Assembly (NCBI GenBank): GCA_030600525.1
Contig: JAUVLX010000013.1
Span: 1 to 24,236 of the forward strand
Direction of reading: 5' to 3'
DNA from: Desulfobulbus sp.
GTDB lineage: Bacteria; Desulfobacterota; Desulfobulbia; Desulfobulbales; Desulfobulbaceae
DNA length: 24,236 nucleotides
Numbering within the stretch: the stretch's first letter is position 1; every line of letters begins with the position of its first letter. Positions 1-7,294 of this stretch are shown piece after piece. The translations under genes and the position numbers were made by a program. The notes below the pieces were generated by a model. It saw nothing but the letters and a program-made list of their open reading frames with translations. It was not told the DNA's origin and ran no database searches.

Positions 1-833
1 ACTACCCGAAAGCCAATAACGGTGATGAGGTAAGTGCTTGCGGCGATCAAAATAATGGAGGGGCCACTGGGAATATCCATCTCATAGCTGAGTGCGAGTC
101 CTGAAACAATGAACAGGGCGCAGAAAAAAGTGGCGATGGTCATCATCTGTATGATATTTCGAGCAAAATTTCCTGCAATAGCTGCAGGGAGAGTCAGCAG
201 GGCAATGACCATGACAATACCAACAATGCGCACAAGAAGGACAATGGTAAGCGCAGTAAGGCAGAGCAGCAACATGTATAGCCAGTGGGTTTTGATACCG
301 CGTAATCGGGCAAATTCTTCATCAAAGCATAAGGCGAGGAACGAATTATAATAATAAACAGCAACACTTATGACCAAGATGTCAAGCAAGACCACATAGT
401 AAATGTCATTTGTTGTGATCAGTAAAATATTGCCAAAAAGATAGCTCATGGGATCAATATAGCCAGGTGTTTTAGCTATGAACAGCAGCCCTATTGCCAT
501 CCCCGATGCCCACAGGGCACCAATGACACTGTCTTCACGCTGCTGAGCATACGTGCTAACCAAAGCAAGGACAATCGCTGCAAATAGGGCCACTACGGCA
601 GCGCCTAGTTGGGGCGTTAGCCAAGATATTCCTAAAACCTGCTCACAGTAAAGACCAGCACCGATACCGCCAAGTACACAGTGGGATACGGCTCCGGCGA
701 TATAGCTGATGCGCCGAATAACGACATAGGTGCCTATAATGCCAAAAGGAATGGAGGCAAGGATTCCGGTGATGACCGCATAACGAAAAAAGGGAATATC
801 AGGATTAAGTAATAAATTCAGGAAATCAACCAA
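1..833 (-). CDS. Metal (Zn/Mn-type) ABC transporter permease, ABC-3 family, 3' end cut by window
   Basis: This inner-membrane permease would move a divalent metal ion (zinc or manganese) through the transporter energised by the ATPase encoded just upstream. The reading frame stays open from a TTG at 833 to the window edge (about 277 codons), close to the full length of this family, so only a short C-terminal piece can be missing. The protein is almost entirely hydrophobic, with roughly eight membrane segments and the ABC-3-like stretch YVVIRRISYIAGAVSHCVLG near its start. I chose TTG at 833 because a GAGGG ribosome-binding sequence lies 8 bases upstream; it overlaps the end of the ATPase gene by 8 bases, which implies translational coupling. 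The substrate cannot be told from sequence, and no binding-protein gene (ZnuA/MntA type) is visible inside the window. Confidence 0.88.
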   Translation of the reverse strand, partial: MVDFLNLLLNPDIPFFRYAVITGILASIPFGIIGTYVVIRRISYIAGAVSHCVLGGIGAGLYCEQVLGISWLTPQLGAAVVALFAAIVLALVSTYAQQREDSVIGALWASGMAIGLLFIAKTPGYIDPMSYLFGNILLITTNDIYYVVLLDILVISVAVYYYNSFLALCFDEEFARLRGIKTHWLYMLLLCLTALTIVLLVRIVGIVMVIALLTLPAAIAGNFARNIIQMMTIATFFCALFIVSGLALSYEMDIPSGPSIILIAASTYLITVIGFRV

Positions 834-1593
834 TGGAATGTCCCTCATTGCTGCAGACATGGTCATGCCGAATCATTTGTAGGTCTCCGCCATACATGTT
901 TTGGATTAACTCGCCTGTCAATTGGCTGGTTGGGTGAATGATTACAAAATTGTTCACGCATGCGATACGTTCAAAAAAGGTCGATGCAAATCCTACTTCA
1001 TGGGTGACCATGAGGATGCTCATCCTGTGTTTGATTTTGCTTAAAAGGTCATAAAAACTTTCTTCGGATTCATGGTCAATATTTGCAGTGGGTTCATCTA
1101 GAATGAGGATTCGACCTTCAGAGGCAAGTGCACGGGCGATGAGGACCCTTTGTCGCTGCCCGCCGGACAGCGCTGAAAAAGGACGATTTACTTTTTCCTC
1201 AAGATTCACATCTAAGAGGGCTGCCATTGTTTTTTCTTTATCCTGTCTAGAAAAACGTCCGTTTTTCAGGTGACCAATTCTGCCCATACAGACTACTTCT
1301 TTAACCGTCACAGGGAAATGAGGGTCGTAGTAGGCGTGCTGTGGAACGTAACCAAATTCAAGCGCGGCTTGACGAGGTTTTTTTCCGAAAATTTTGATCG
1401 TCCCATTGTTGGGTGAAAGCAGGCCGATAATAAGCTTGACCAATGTCGTTTTCCCACCCCCATTGGGCCCGACAATGCAGAGGGTGTCTTCTGCTTTAAT
1501 GTCAAGATTCACATCAGTTAAGACCGAGAGCTGGTTGTAACGATACGAAAGATTGCGGATTTTAACGGCTAGGTTTGGTTGTTGATTACTCAT
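826..1593 (-). CDS. Metal ABC transporter ATP-binding protein (ZnuC/MntB-like)
   Basis: This is the cytoplasmic ATPase that powers the adjacent metal permease. All nucleotide-binding motifs are present: Walker A GPNGGGKTT (residues 42-50), Q-loop region YVPQ (82-85), signature LSGGQ (142-146), Walker B ILILDEP (162-168) and switch histidine in MVTHE (H198). Its 255 residues are normal for ZnuC/MntB-type subunits. The N-terminal pattern of a beta strand with YRYNQLSVL is also typical of this subfamily. The start ATG at 1593 lacks a strong ribosome-binding sequence; its upstream stretch is A/T-rich. The 239 bases before it, up to the rubredoxin stop, hold no gene and no metal-regulator box that I could recognise with confidence. 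Zinc versus manganese is undecided. Confidence 0.9.
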   Translation of the reverse strand: MSNQQPNLAVKIRNLSYRYNQLSVLTDVNLDIKAEDTLCIVGPNGGGKTTLVKLIIGLLSPNNGTIKIFGKKPRQAALEFGYVPQHAYYDPHFPVTVKEVVCMGRIGHLKNGRFSRQDKEKTMAALLDVNLEEKVNRPFSALSGGQRQRVLIARALASEGRILILDEPTANIDHESEESFYDLLSKIKHRMSILMVTHEVGFASTFFERIACVNNFVIIHPTSQLTGELIQNMYGGDLQMIRHDHVCSNEGHSIG

Positions 1594-1832
1594 GATTTAA
1601 GGGTAATTAAATCTAATTTTTCAGCTGTTGTTGGAAGCAGCATCATTGGTACAGGTGCCAAATATTTGTAGACAGTAATGAGGGTAATTAGTTGGTATTT
1701 TAAAAAAAAATGGGTACTATATCGAGTTTTAGGGAAGGCGTCAAGGCGTCAGGGCGGGGAACATGCTCGATTTTATTTTGGTGGAAAAGAGTCGCAGGCT
1801 GTCTCAAAGAGCATTCAACCTGCGAGAGAGTG

Positions 1833-1991
1833 TTAATCGGCGGGATAAAAATACTCTTTTTCTGCGCCGCACTTGGGACAGACCCAGTCATCGGGTAGGT
1901 CAGCAAAAGCAGTACCTTCTACGATACCTGTGTCAGCATCTCCTTCCTCAGGATCATAAACATAGCCGCAAGGGCATTCCATTTTTTCCAT
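1833..1991 (-). CDS. Rubredoxin with a shortened first iron-binding loop
   Basis: A 52-residue rubredoxin, a one-iron electron carrier of the cytoplasm used by anaerobes, for example in oxygen and peroxide detoxification. The family pattern is clear: CGYVYDPEEGD, then GTAFADLPDDWVCPKCGAEK. The iron-ligand cysteines are at residues 6, 8, 38 and 41. The second pair has the normal C-x2-C spacing, but the first reads C-P-C-G, one residue shorter than the usual C-x2-C-G. The change is a whole codon, so the frame is intact. The start ATG at 1991 has an AGGAG sequence 7 bases upstream. Just after the stop there is a small hairpin (CGCAGG at 1793-1798 with CCTGCG at 1819-1824), perhaps a weak terminator. 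The gene precedes the metal transporter on the same strand, but a joint operon is not proven. Confidence 0.9.
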   Translation of the reverse strand: MEKMECPCGYVYDPEEGDADTGIVEGTAFADLPDDWVCPKCGAEKEYFYPAD

Positions 1992-2156
1992 TGTTTTCTC
2001 CTGTAATTTATAGGTGCTCTGTGAAAAGTATTTTTTGTATTACTTCCCAGAGATAAAAAGATACTTTTTTTAAATAGCCTTTACAAGAAAAAGGCGTTGC
2101 TGGTTTTGCAGGTACAAAAAAAAAGAATAACATTCGGTATTATGTAAATGTTGAGG

Positions 2157-2187
2157 TTGACATGCCTGGGAGTTTGTGTTTTATTTA
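2157..2187 (+). promoter_or_regulatory. Candidate sigma-70 promoter for rplU-rpmA
   Basis: A perfect TTGACA lies at 2157-2162, followed after about 19 bases by TATTTA (2182-2187) in an A/T-rich stretch, about 45 bases before the rplU start. The spacer is slightly long, and TTATTT at 2181 with an 18-base spacer is an alternative. Ribosomal protein genes usually have a strong promoter here, which agrees. Confidence 0.5.
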
Positions 2188-2234
2188 TAAATTCTGCAAA
2201 AATTTTTTATTTGACGTTATCGAGGAGAAGTCGC

Positions 2235-2546
2235 ATGTATGCAATAGTTCGAACCGGTGGAAAACAGTATCAGGTGGAAGCCGGCGATACACTCCGCGTT
2301 GAGAAACTTGAAGGTGAGATTGGTGATACCGTAGAAATAGCGGACGTGCTGCTGGTGGCTGATGGAGAAGCCATCACTGTAGGACAACCAGTCGTTGATG
2401 GTGCTAAGGTCGTTGCTAAAATAGCAGAACCAGGCCGGCACAAAAAAGTCATCATTTTTAAAAAGAAACGACGTAAAGGATACAGTGTAAAGAAAGGCTT
2501 TCGTCAACCCTTTACAGCGCTGACCATAGAAGAAATCTCGGCATAA
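2235..2546 (+). CDS. rplU: 50S ribosomal protein L21
   Basis: L21 is a structural protein of the large ribosomal subunit that binds 23S rRNA. The protein starts MYAIVRTGGKQYQVEAGD and ends in the basic, rRNA-binding tail KKRRKGYSVKKGFRQPFTAL, both hallmarks of L21. I start it at the ATG at 2235 because GAGGAG lies 8 bases upstream and because this gives 103 residues, the normal length. The frame is open further upstream, to an ATG at 2148, but that stretch carries the promoter and is not conserved L21 sequence. rpmA follows after 27 bases, the near-universal pairing. Confidence 0.98.
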   Translation: MYAIVRTGGKQYQVEAGDTLRVEKLEGEIGDTVEIADVLLVADGEAITVGQPVVDGAKVVAKIAEPGRHKKVIIFKKKRRKGYSVKKGFRQPFTALTIEEISA

Positions 2547-2573
2547 TTGTTGATCTAATTCGGAGTATATCTC

Positions 2574-2828
2574 ATGGCACATAAGAAAGCAGGCGGTAGT
2601 TCAAGGAACGGTCGTGACAGTGCTGGTCAGCATCGTGGTGTAAAACGCTACGGTGGTCAGATCGTACGAGCAGGCAGCATACTGGTTCGTCAGCTCGGTA
2701 CCAGGATTCATCCCGGTGAAAATGTAGGTTGTGGTCGCGACTATACACTTTTTGCCAAGATTGATGGTACTGTTAAGTACGAAAATTTTGGTAAAGATAG
2801 AAAACGCGTTTCAGTGTATCCTGACTGA
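2574..2828 (+). CDS. rpmA: 50S ribosomal protein L27
   Basis: L27 sits near the peptidyl-transferase centre of the large subunit, where its N-terminal tail reaches toward the P-site tRNA. The sequence MAHKKAGGSSRNGRDSAGQ is the classic L27 start and shows no N-terminal cleavage extension of the kind found in Firmicutes. The 84 residues match the usual length. The start ATG is preceded by CGGAG at moderate distance. The gene forms a short operon with rplU and is followed by a strong terminator, so part of its transcription likely ends before obgE. Confidence 0.98.
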   Translation: MAHKKAGGSSRNGRDSAGQHRGVKRYGGQIVRAGSILVRQLGTRIHPGENVGCGRDYTLFAKIDGTVKYENFGKDRKRVSVYPD

Positions 2829-2887
2829 TACACTTATCGCCCCTTTAATAGGGTTATATAGAGCAGCACCACGTTGTATACCGAATC

Positions 2888-2935
2888 TAAAAGACTCGGC
2901 ATCAGTATAAATATTGGTGCCGAGTCTTTTTTTTT
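2888..2935 (+). terminator. Intrinsic terminator after rplU-rpmA
   Basis: A perfect 12-base-pair stem (AAAGACTCGGCA at 2890-2901 with TGCCGAGTCTTT at 2918-2929) with a 16-base loop runs directly into nine Ts. It lies between rpmA and obgE, so obgE must depend on readthrough or on its own promoter. Confidence 0.92.
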
Positions 2936-2956
2936 AAAATTTATAAGAAGTGATTT

Positions 2957-3985
2957 ATGGGCTTTGTTGATGAATCAAAATTTTGGGTAAAGGCTGGTGA
3001 CGGTGGCAACGGTTGTGTCAGTTTCCTGCGTGAAAAATTTGTACCCAAAGGCGGTCCCAACGGTGGTGACGGCGGCAAGGGCGGCGATGTCTATCTAGTG
3101 GCCGACGATCAGTTACGTTCTCTAATCGATTTCAAGCACCGATCTCATTTTAAAGCTGAGCGTGGCGTCAATGGTCAGGGAAGCGATCGGCACGGTAAGG
3201 GTGGCAAGGACTGTATCGTCAGAGTACCACTGGGATCAATCATAAAAGATAGTGAAACCGGAACCGTTCTCGTCGACCTCACTGTTCCTGAGCAGTCATT
3301 TGTTGTTGCTAAAGGCGGTAAAGGAGGCCTTGGTAACTCTAGGTTTGCTTCTTCAACCAACAGGGCGCCGCGTAAAGCCACCCCCGGTAAAGAAGGGGAA
3401 GAACACTGGTTGCTAATCGAGTTGAAACTTTTGGCAGATGTCGGGCTTATTGGGCTGCCCAATGCCGGGAAATCTACCTTGCTGTCAAAGTTGTCAGCAG
3501 CAAATCCGAAAATTGCATCCTATCCTTTTACTACCCTTGATCCACAATTGGGAGTCCTGCAATTTCCCTTTACGGAACCATGTATTATTGCGGATATACC
3601 AGGCCTGATTGAGGGCGCTCATCAGGGGGTAGGCCTGGGGCACCAATTCCTGCGCCATATTGAGAGAACCTCCACCCTACTGCATGTTATTGATATATCA
3701 GTTGATGAAGAACAGATACTTGCTGATTACAATACCATTAGAGAGGAATTAAACGCCTATAACGAGGAGTTACTTTCCAGGAAACACATTGTGGTGGCAA
3801 ATAAGGTCGATCTCTTAACTGCTGAAGAACGAATCGCCAGGATTGATCTCTTGTCCCGACAAGGTGAGACCGTGTTGTCGTTGTCTGCTGATTCCGGAGA
3901 AGGGATAGAAGAACTTAAAAGTATACTTGGAGACCTGCTTGAAAATCAAAGGGCAGGTGTAGGTGATGACATTCCAGGTGAGTAG
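2957..3985 (+). CDS. obgE: GTPase ObgE/CgtA
   Basis: An essential GTPase that associates with the 50S subunit and links ribosome assembly with the stringent response. The N-terminal Obg fold (residues 1-158) is glycine-rich, with GGNGCVSFLREKFVPKGGP and repeated GG pairs. The G domain follows, with G1 GLPNAGKST (166-174), G3 DIPG (213-216) and G4 NKVD (282-285). Its 342 residues match the short Obg form without a large C-terminal extension. The ATG at 2957 has an AAGAAG sequence upstream. The 3' end overlaps the start of proB by about 20 bases, which implies translational coupling; obgE-proB-proA-nadD is a recurrent order in Desulfobacterota and Geobacter relatives. Confidence 0.97.
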   Translation: MGFVDESKFWVKAGDGGNGCVSFLREKFVPKGGPNGGDGGKGGDVYLVADDQLRSLIDFKHRSHFKAERGVNGQGSDRHGKGGKDCIVRVPLGSIIKDSETGTVLVDLTVPEQSFVVAKGGKGGLGNSRFASSTNRAPRKATPGKEGEEHWLLIELKLLADVGLIGLPNAGKSTLLSKLSAANPKIASYPFTTLDPQLGVLQFPFTEPCIIADIPGLIEGAHQGVGLGHQFLRHIERTSTLLHVIDISVDEEQILADYNTIREELNAYNEELLSRKHIVVANKVDLLTAEERIARIDLLSRQGETVLSLSADSGEGIEELKSILGDLLENQRAGVGDDIPGE

Positions 3986-5132
3986 AGAAGAAGGGTTGTT
4001 TCTCAGACAGACCCTTTTTGATCAGGCAAAACGAGTTGTCATTAAAGTTGGTAGCGCTGTCCTGACAGACAGACATGGCATTGATCCGGAAATTATTGCA
4101 GCCATTGCTCGCCAGATTTCTTTTCTCCAGTCTACAGGTAGGGAAGTTATCCTCGTTAGTTCAGGTGCTGTTGCTGCTGGCAGGCAGAAATTGGATATTG
4201 CCAGGAAGGTGCATGAGGAATTACGGATTAAACAGGCCTTGGCTGCAACCGGGCAGGGACTACTTATGCAAGCGTATGAGCAGGCTTTTTCCGAATACCA
4301 GCAACAGGTCGCTCAAATTCTGCTTACCCATGAAGACCTCTCCCATCGAAGTCGGTATTTAAATGTTCGTAACACTATCCTGACTTTGTTCGAATTTGGG
4401 GTAGTTCCTATCATTAATGAAAATGATACGGTTTCTGGAGAGGAACTGCGTTTTAGTGATAATGATACACTCGGCGGCCTGATCACCAACATGATTGGCG
4501 CTGATATGTTTATTATCCTCACTGACGTTGACTGTCTTTATACTGCCAACCCAAGTGATGATAGTAATGCCATGCCGGTATATACTGTTGCTCATATTGA
4601 TCCTAATGTTGAACGAATGGCTGGCCACTCTAAAAGTTTGCTCGGTACCGGGGGCATGCTTGCCAAGATAAATGCTGCTAAGATGGTTGCTGCCTGCGGA
4701 GGCAGTTCTTTTATTGGGCCAGGAAATAATAGTAACATTCTTCAAGAATTGTTCAGCGGAGAAATGATAGGTACTTTTTTTCTACCCGCTGAAGAGAGAA
4801 TAACCAGTCGGAAACATTGGATTGCCTATGTGTTGCGTCCTGAAGGTACCCTTGTCATCGATCAGGGAGCCAGCACTGCACTGATGACCAGGGGGAGGAG
4901 TTTACTACCCTCTGGCATTATTACCGTTACTGGAAAATTTAATATTGGTGCCCCTGTACAGTGTCAGAACGAAAAAGGTGAAATTGTCGCTTCCGGGCTG
5001 AGTAATTACTCTTCTTCTGATATTGAACGAATTAAAGGACTGAAAAGCTCACATATTCAACAGGTGCTTGGATATAAAGATAACGATGAGGTCATTCATC
5101 GTGATAATCTGGTCCTTAGACAATCGTCCTAG
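3966..5132 (+). CDS. proB: Glutamate 5-kinase with C-terminal PUA domain
   Basis: Catalyses ATP-dependent phosphorylation of glutamate to gamma-glutamyl phosphate, the first step of proline synthesis. The amino acid kinase domain shows VVIKVGSAVLT near the N-terminus, SSGAVAAG, NENDTV, the FSDNDTLGG segment, LTDVDCLYTANP and GTGGMLAKINAAKM. A PUA domain fills the last 90 or so residues (GTLVIDQGA to the VLR end). About 388 residues is slightly long because of an N-terminal extension of some 20 residues before the kinase core. I chose ATG 3966, which has GGGCAGG about 8 bases upstream; GTG at 3963 or 3978 cannot be excluded. The start lies inside the end of obgE. Confidence 0.96.
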   Translation: MTFQVSREEGLFLRQTLFDQAKRVVIKVGSAVLTDRHGIDPEIIAAIARQISFLQSTGREVILVSSGAVAAGRQKLDIARKVHEELRIKQALAATGQGLLMQAYEQAFSEYQQQVAQILLTHEDLSHRSRYLNVRNTILTLFEFGVVPIINENDTVSGEELRFSDNDTLGGLITNMIGADMFIILTDVDCLYTANPSDDSNAMPVYTVAHIDPNVERMAGHSKSLLGTGGMLAKINAAKMVAACGGSSFIGPGNNSNILQELFSGEMIGTFFLPAEERITSRKHWIAYVLRPEGTLVIDQGASTALMTRGRSLLPSGIITVTGKFNIGAPVQCQNEKGEIVASGLSNYSSSDIERIKGLKSSHIQQVLGYKDNDEVIHRDNLVLRQSS

Positions 5133-5230
5133 AGAGTAGGGTATGTTGGAGTCTGTATACTTCGCTCCTTCCATTTTCTGTTTCTTTTTTGTTTAGGCAG
5201 AAATGAATCAATGTAATCCACCCAAAATAA

Positions 5231-5300
5231 AGAAACCGTATTGTTGACCCCTTCTGGGTATCGCAAATTTCTAAGTCAAGATTATCGTTATACGGTTTTT
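5231..5300 (+). other. Long-range inverted repeat in the proB-proA gap
   Basis: AAACCGTAT (5233-5241) is complementary to ATACGGTTT (5290-5298), extendable to 11 pairs with one G-T pair. The 48-base interior itself contains ACCC-CTTCT-GGGT (5247-5259). The second arm merges into a T-rich run (TTTTTAGTTTT). It could be a poor terminator of proB or a structured leader of proA; the rest of the 220-base gap holds nothing I can name. Confidence 0.4.
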
Positions 5301-5354
5301 AGTTTTATGATTGTTTAACAGCAGGCAAACGAAGCCACTTGAAAAGGAGGAAAA

Positions 5355-6620
5355 ATGGAGAGTGTACAGCTTGAATCAGCAATTATTGATATTGCACGAA
5401 AAGCACGCGCAGCCTCACGGCACATGGCATCTTTGCCGACTTCCATCAAAAATCGGATATTACTTGATACCGCATCGGCCTTGCAGGAAAGGCAGGATGC
5501 AATTATTGCTGAAAATCAGAAAGATCTTGAAGCCGCAAAAAACAAGGGCTTATCTAATGCAATGCTCGACAGGTTGGCTATTACCGAAAAGGTTATCGCT
5601 GATATGGTGCAAGGGATTCATGAGATAGCTGCCCTTGACGATCCTGTCGGTGAAATCCAAGAGATGCGGAAACGTCCCAGCGGTATAAGTGTCGGGCGAA
5701 TGCGTGTTCCACTTGGTGTAATATGTATGATTTATGAATCCCGTCCCAACGTCACTATCGATTCTGCTGCTTTATGCCTCAAGGCTGGCAATGTAGTTGT
5801 TCTCCGTGGTGGATCTGAGGCTATTCATTCCAACTTGGCACTTGCCGGGATCATGCAGGATGTCTTGCAAAAAGCCGGGGTCGATCAGGCTGCAGTACAA
5901 GTTTTGCCCTATACTGATCGTACATGTGTAGATGTGCTGCTTCAGCAGGAAGAATACATCGATCTGGTGATTCCTCGCGGAGGTGAAGGTTTGATCCGTG
6001 CGGTTACTAAAAAGTCTATGATTCCGGTCTTAAAGCACTATAAAGGTGTTTGTCATGCTTTTATAGACAGCGATGCTGAACAAGAGATGGCTGTTCCTAT
6101 TGTTATTAACGGCAAAACCCATCGACCAGGGGTCTGTAATGCGCTTGAAGGTGTCCTGATTCATGAAGCATGCGCCGCAGAAATGTTACCTGTCTTAGCT
6201 ACTGCTTTAAAAGATGTCGGGGTACAGATTCTTGGCTGTCCCAAAAGCTGTGCCATAAGTGATATTGTTGAGCCTGCAACAGAAGAGGATTGGGGTAAAG
6301 AATTTCTTGACCTCATTTTGGTGGTGAAAATTGTTTCAGATATGGATGAGGCAATGGATTATATCGCAGAACACGGTTCTCTGCATACAGAAACCATCAT
6401 TACCAGTTCTTACCAACGGAGTCAGCGATTCCTGCGAGAGGTCGATGCATCTGCAGTCATGGTCAATGCCTCCACCAGGTTCAATGACGGAGGGCAATTC
6501 GGGCTCGGTGCGGAAATCGGTATTTCAACAACCAAGCTTCATGCCTATGGTCCAATGGGACTCAAGGAACTAACCACCCAGAAATTTATTGTTTTCGGTC
6601 AGGGAGAAATCCGTAGCTGA
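5355..6620 (+). CDS. proA: Gamma-glutamyl phosphate reductase
   Basis: Reduces gamma-glutamyl phosphate with NADPH to glutamate semialdehyde, the second step of proline synthesis. It is an aldehyde-dehydrogenase-fold enzyme. Visible landmarks are VPLGVICMIYESRPNVTIDS (residues 118-137), the LVIPRGG segment (204-210) and the catalytic cysteine C261 in RPGVCNALE. The C-terminal FGLGAEIGISTTKLHAYGPM segment is also characteristic. Its 421 residues match the family. The start ATG has an excellent AAGGAGG sequence upstream. It follows proB after 222 bases that hold an inverted repeat, so it may be expressed at least partly on its own; nadD starts 8 bases after its stop. Confidence 0.97.
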   Translation: MESVQLESAIIDIARKARAASRHMASLPTSIKNRILLDTASALQERQDAIIAENQKDLEAAKNKGLSNAMLDRLAITEKVIADMVQGIHEIAALDDPVGEIQEMRKRPSGISVGRMRVPLGVICMIYESRPNVTIDSAALCLKAGNVVVLRGGSEAIHSNLALAGIMQDVLQKAGVDQAAVQVLPYTDRTCVDVLLQQEEYIDLVIPRGGEGLIRAVTKKSMIPVLKHYKGVCHAFIDSDAEQEMAVPIVINGKTHRPGVCNALEGVLIHEACAAEMLPVLATALKDVGVQILGCPKSCAISDIVEPATEEDWGKEFLDLILVVKIVSDMDEAMDYIAEHGSLHTETIITSSYQRSQRFLREVDASAVMVNASTRFNDGGQFGLGAEIGISTTKLHAYGPMGLKELTTQKFIVFGQGEIRS

Positions 6621-6628
6621 TTACATCA

Positions 6629-7294
6629 ATGACGGTTTTAAACAAACAGAAGGTAGGTCTGTTTGGTGGAACATTCGATCCAGTACATGACGGACATCTT
6701 GCTGTAGCACGGCATGTACTGGCTTGTTGTGATATTCAATACATTCTTTTTATACCTGCTCCTCACCCACCCCATAAAAAAAATACATCTACCTCTTTTC
6801 TCCAGCGGGTTGACATGCTCAATCTTGCCCTGGAAGGGGAGGAACATTTGCGGGTTTCACTCATTGAAAATGAGTACCCCGGCCCTTCCTATACCGTACG
6901 CACAATTAAGGAATTGAAGCAGCGCCAGATCGATGTGGAACATTATCTCATTATCGGTGCTGATTCACTGGTCGACCTGCCACATTGGTACAAAGCCAAT
7001 GAATTGATTGCATTGGTTAATTTAATTGTCGCAGGGAGAAATAAGGTGGCTGTGCCGACTGTAGCCGAGACCATCAATTCCTTTCATATTCCGTACACCT
7101 GTTATAAAACTGGCCATAAGTGGATACTGGAAAATGGCAAAACCATCCAGTACCTCCGTGATATTGAGTGGTCGGTATCCTCTTCAGAGCTACGCTGGCA
7201 ATTGGCACAGGGAAAACGCCCCTCAATGATGTCACCATCCGTTTACCGCTATATCATTGAAAATAAACTCTATTTACATAGAGGTCCATCGTGA
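6629..7294 (+). CDS. nadD: Nicotinate-nucleotide adenylyltransferase
   Basis: Adds AMP to nicotinate mononucleotide, giving deaminated NAD in the de novo and salvage NAD routes. The nucleotidyltransferase signature GGTFDPVHDGH is near the N-terminus (from about residue 13), followed by PAPHPPHKK and, near the C-terminus, the SSSELR motif with the MSPSVYRYIIENKLY end. At 221 residues it has normal length. The ATG at 6629 lacks a clear ribosome-binding sequence of its own and lies 8 bases after proA, so coupling to proA translation is likely. Its TGA overlaps the GTG start of the next gene. The commonly expected neighbour rsfS is absent here and is replaced by the EndoQ-helicase gene. Confidence 0.95.
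   Translation: MTVLNKQKVGLFGGTFDPVHDGHLAVARHVLACCDIQYILFIPAPHPPHKKNTSTSFLQRVDMLNLALEGEEHLRVSLIENEYPGPSYTVRTIKELKQRQIDVEHYLIIGADSLVDLPHWYKANELIALVNLIVAGRNKVAVPTVAETINSFHIPYTCYKTGHKWILENGKTIQYLRDIEWSVSSSELRWQLAQGKRPSMMSPSVYRYIIENKLYLHRGPS

Noticed and set aside
1594..1832. Possible Zur/Fur/MntR operator before the metal transporter
   Set aside because: Only loose A/T-rich near-repeats (for example around TAATGAGGGTAATTA) are seen, too weak to call an operator.
2148..2234. Upstream extension of the rplU frame (29 extra codons)
   Set aside because: It covers the promoter-like TTGACA region, has no ribosome-binding sequence and is not part of L21; the ATG at 2235 has GAGGAG and gives the normal length.
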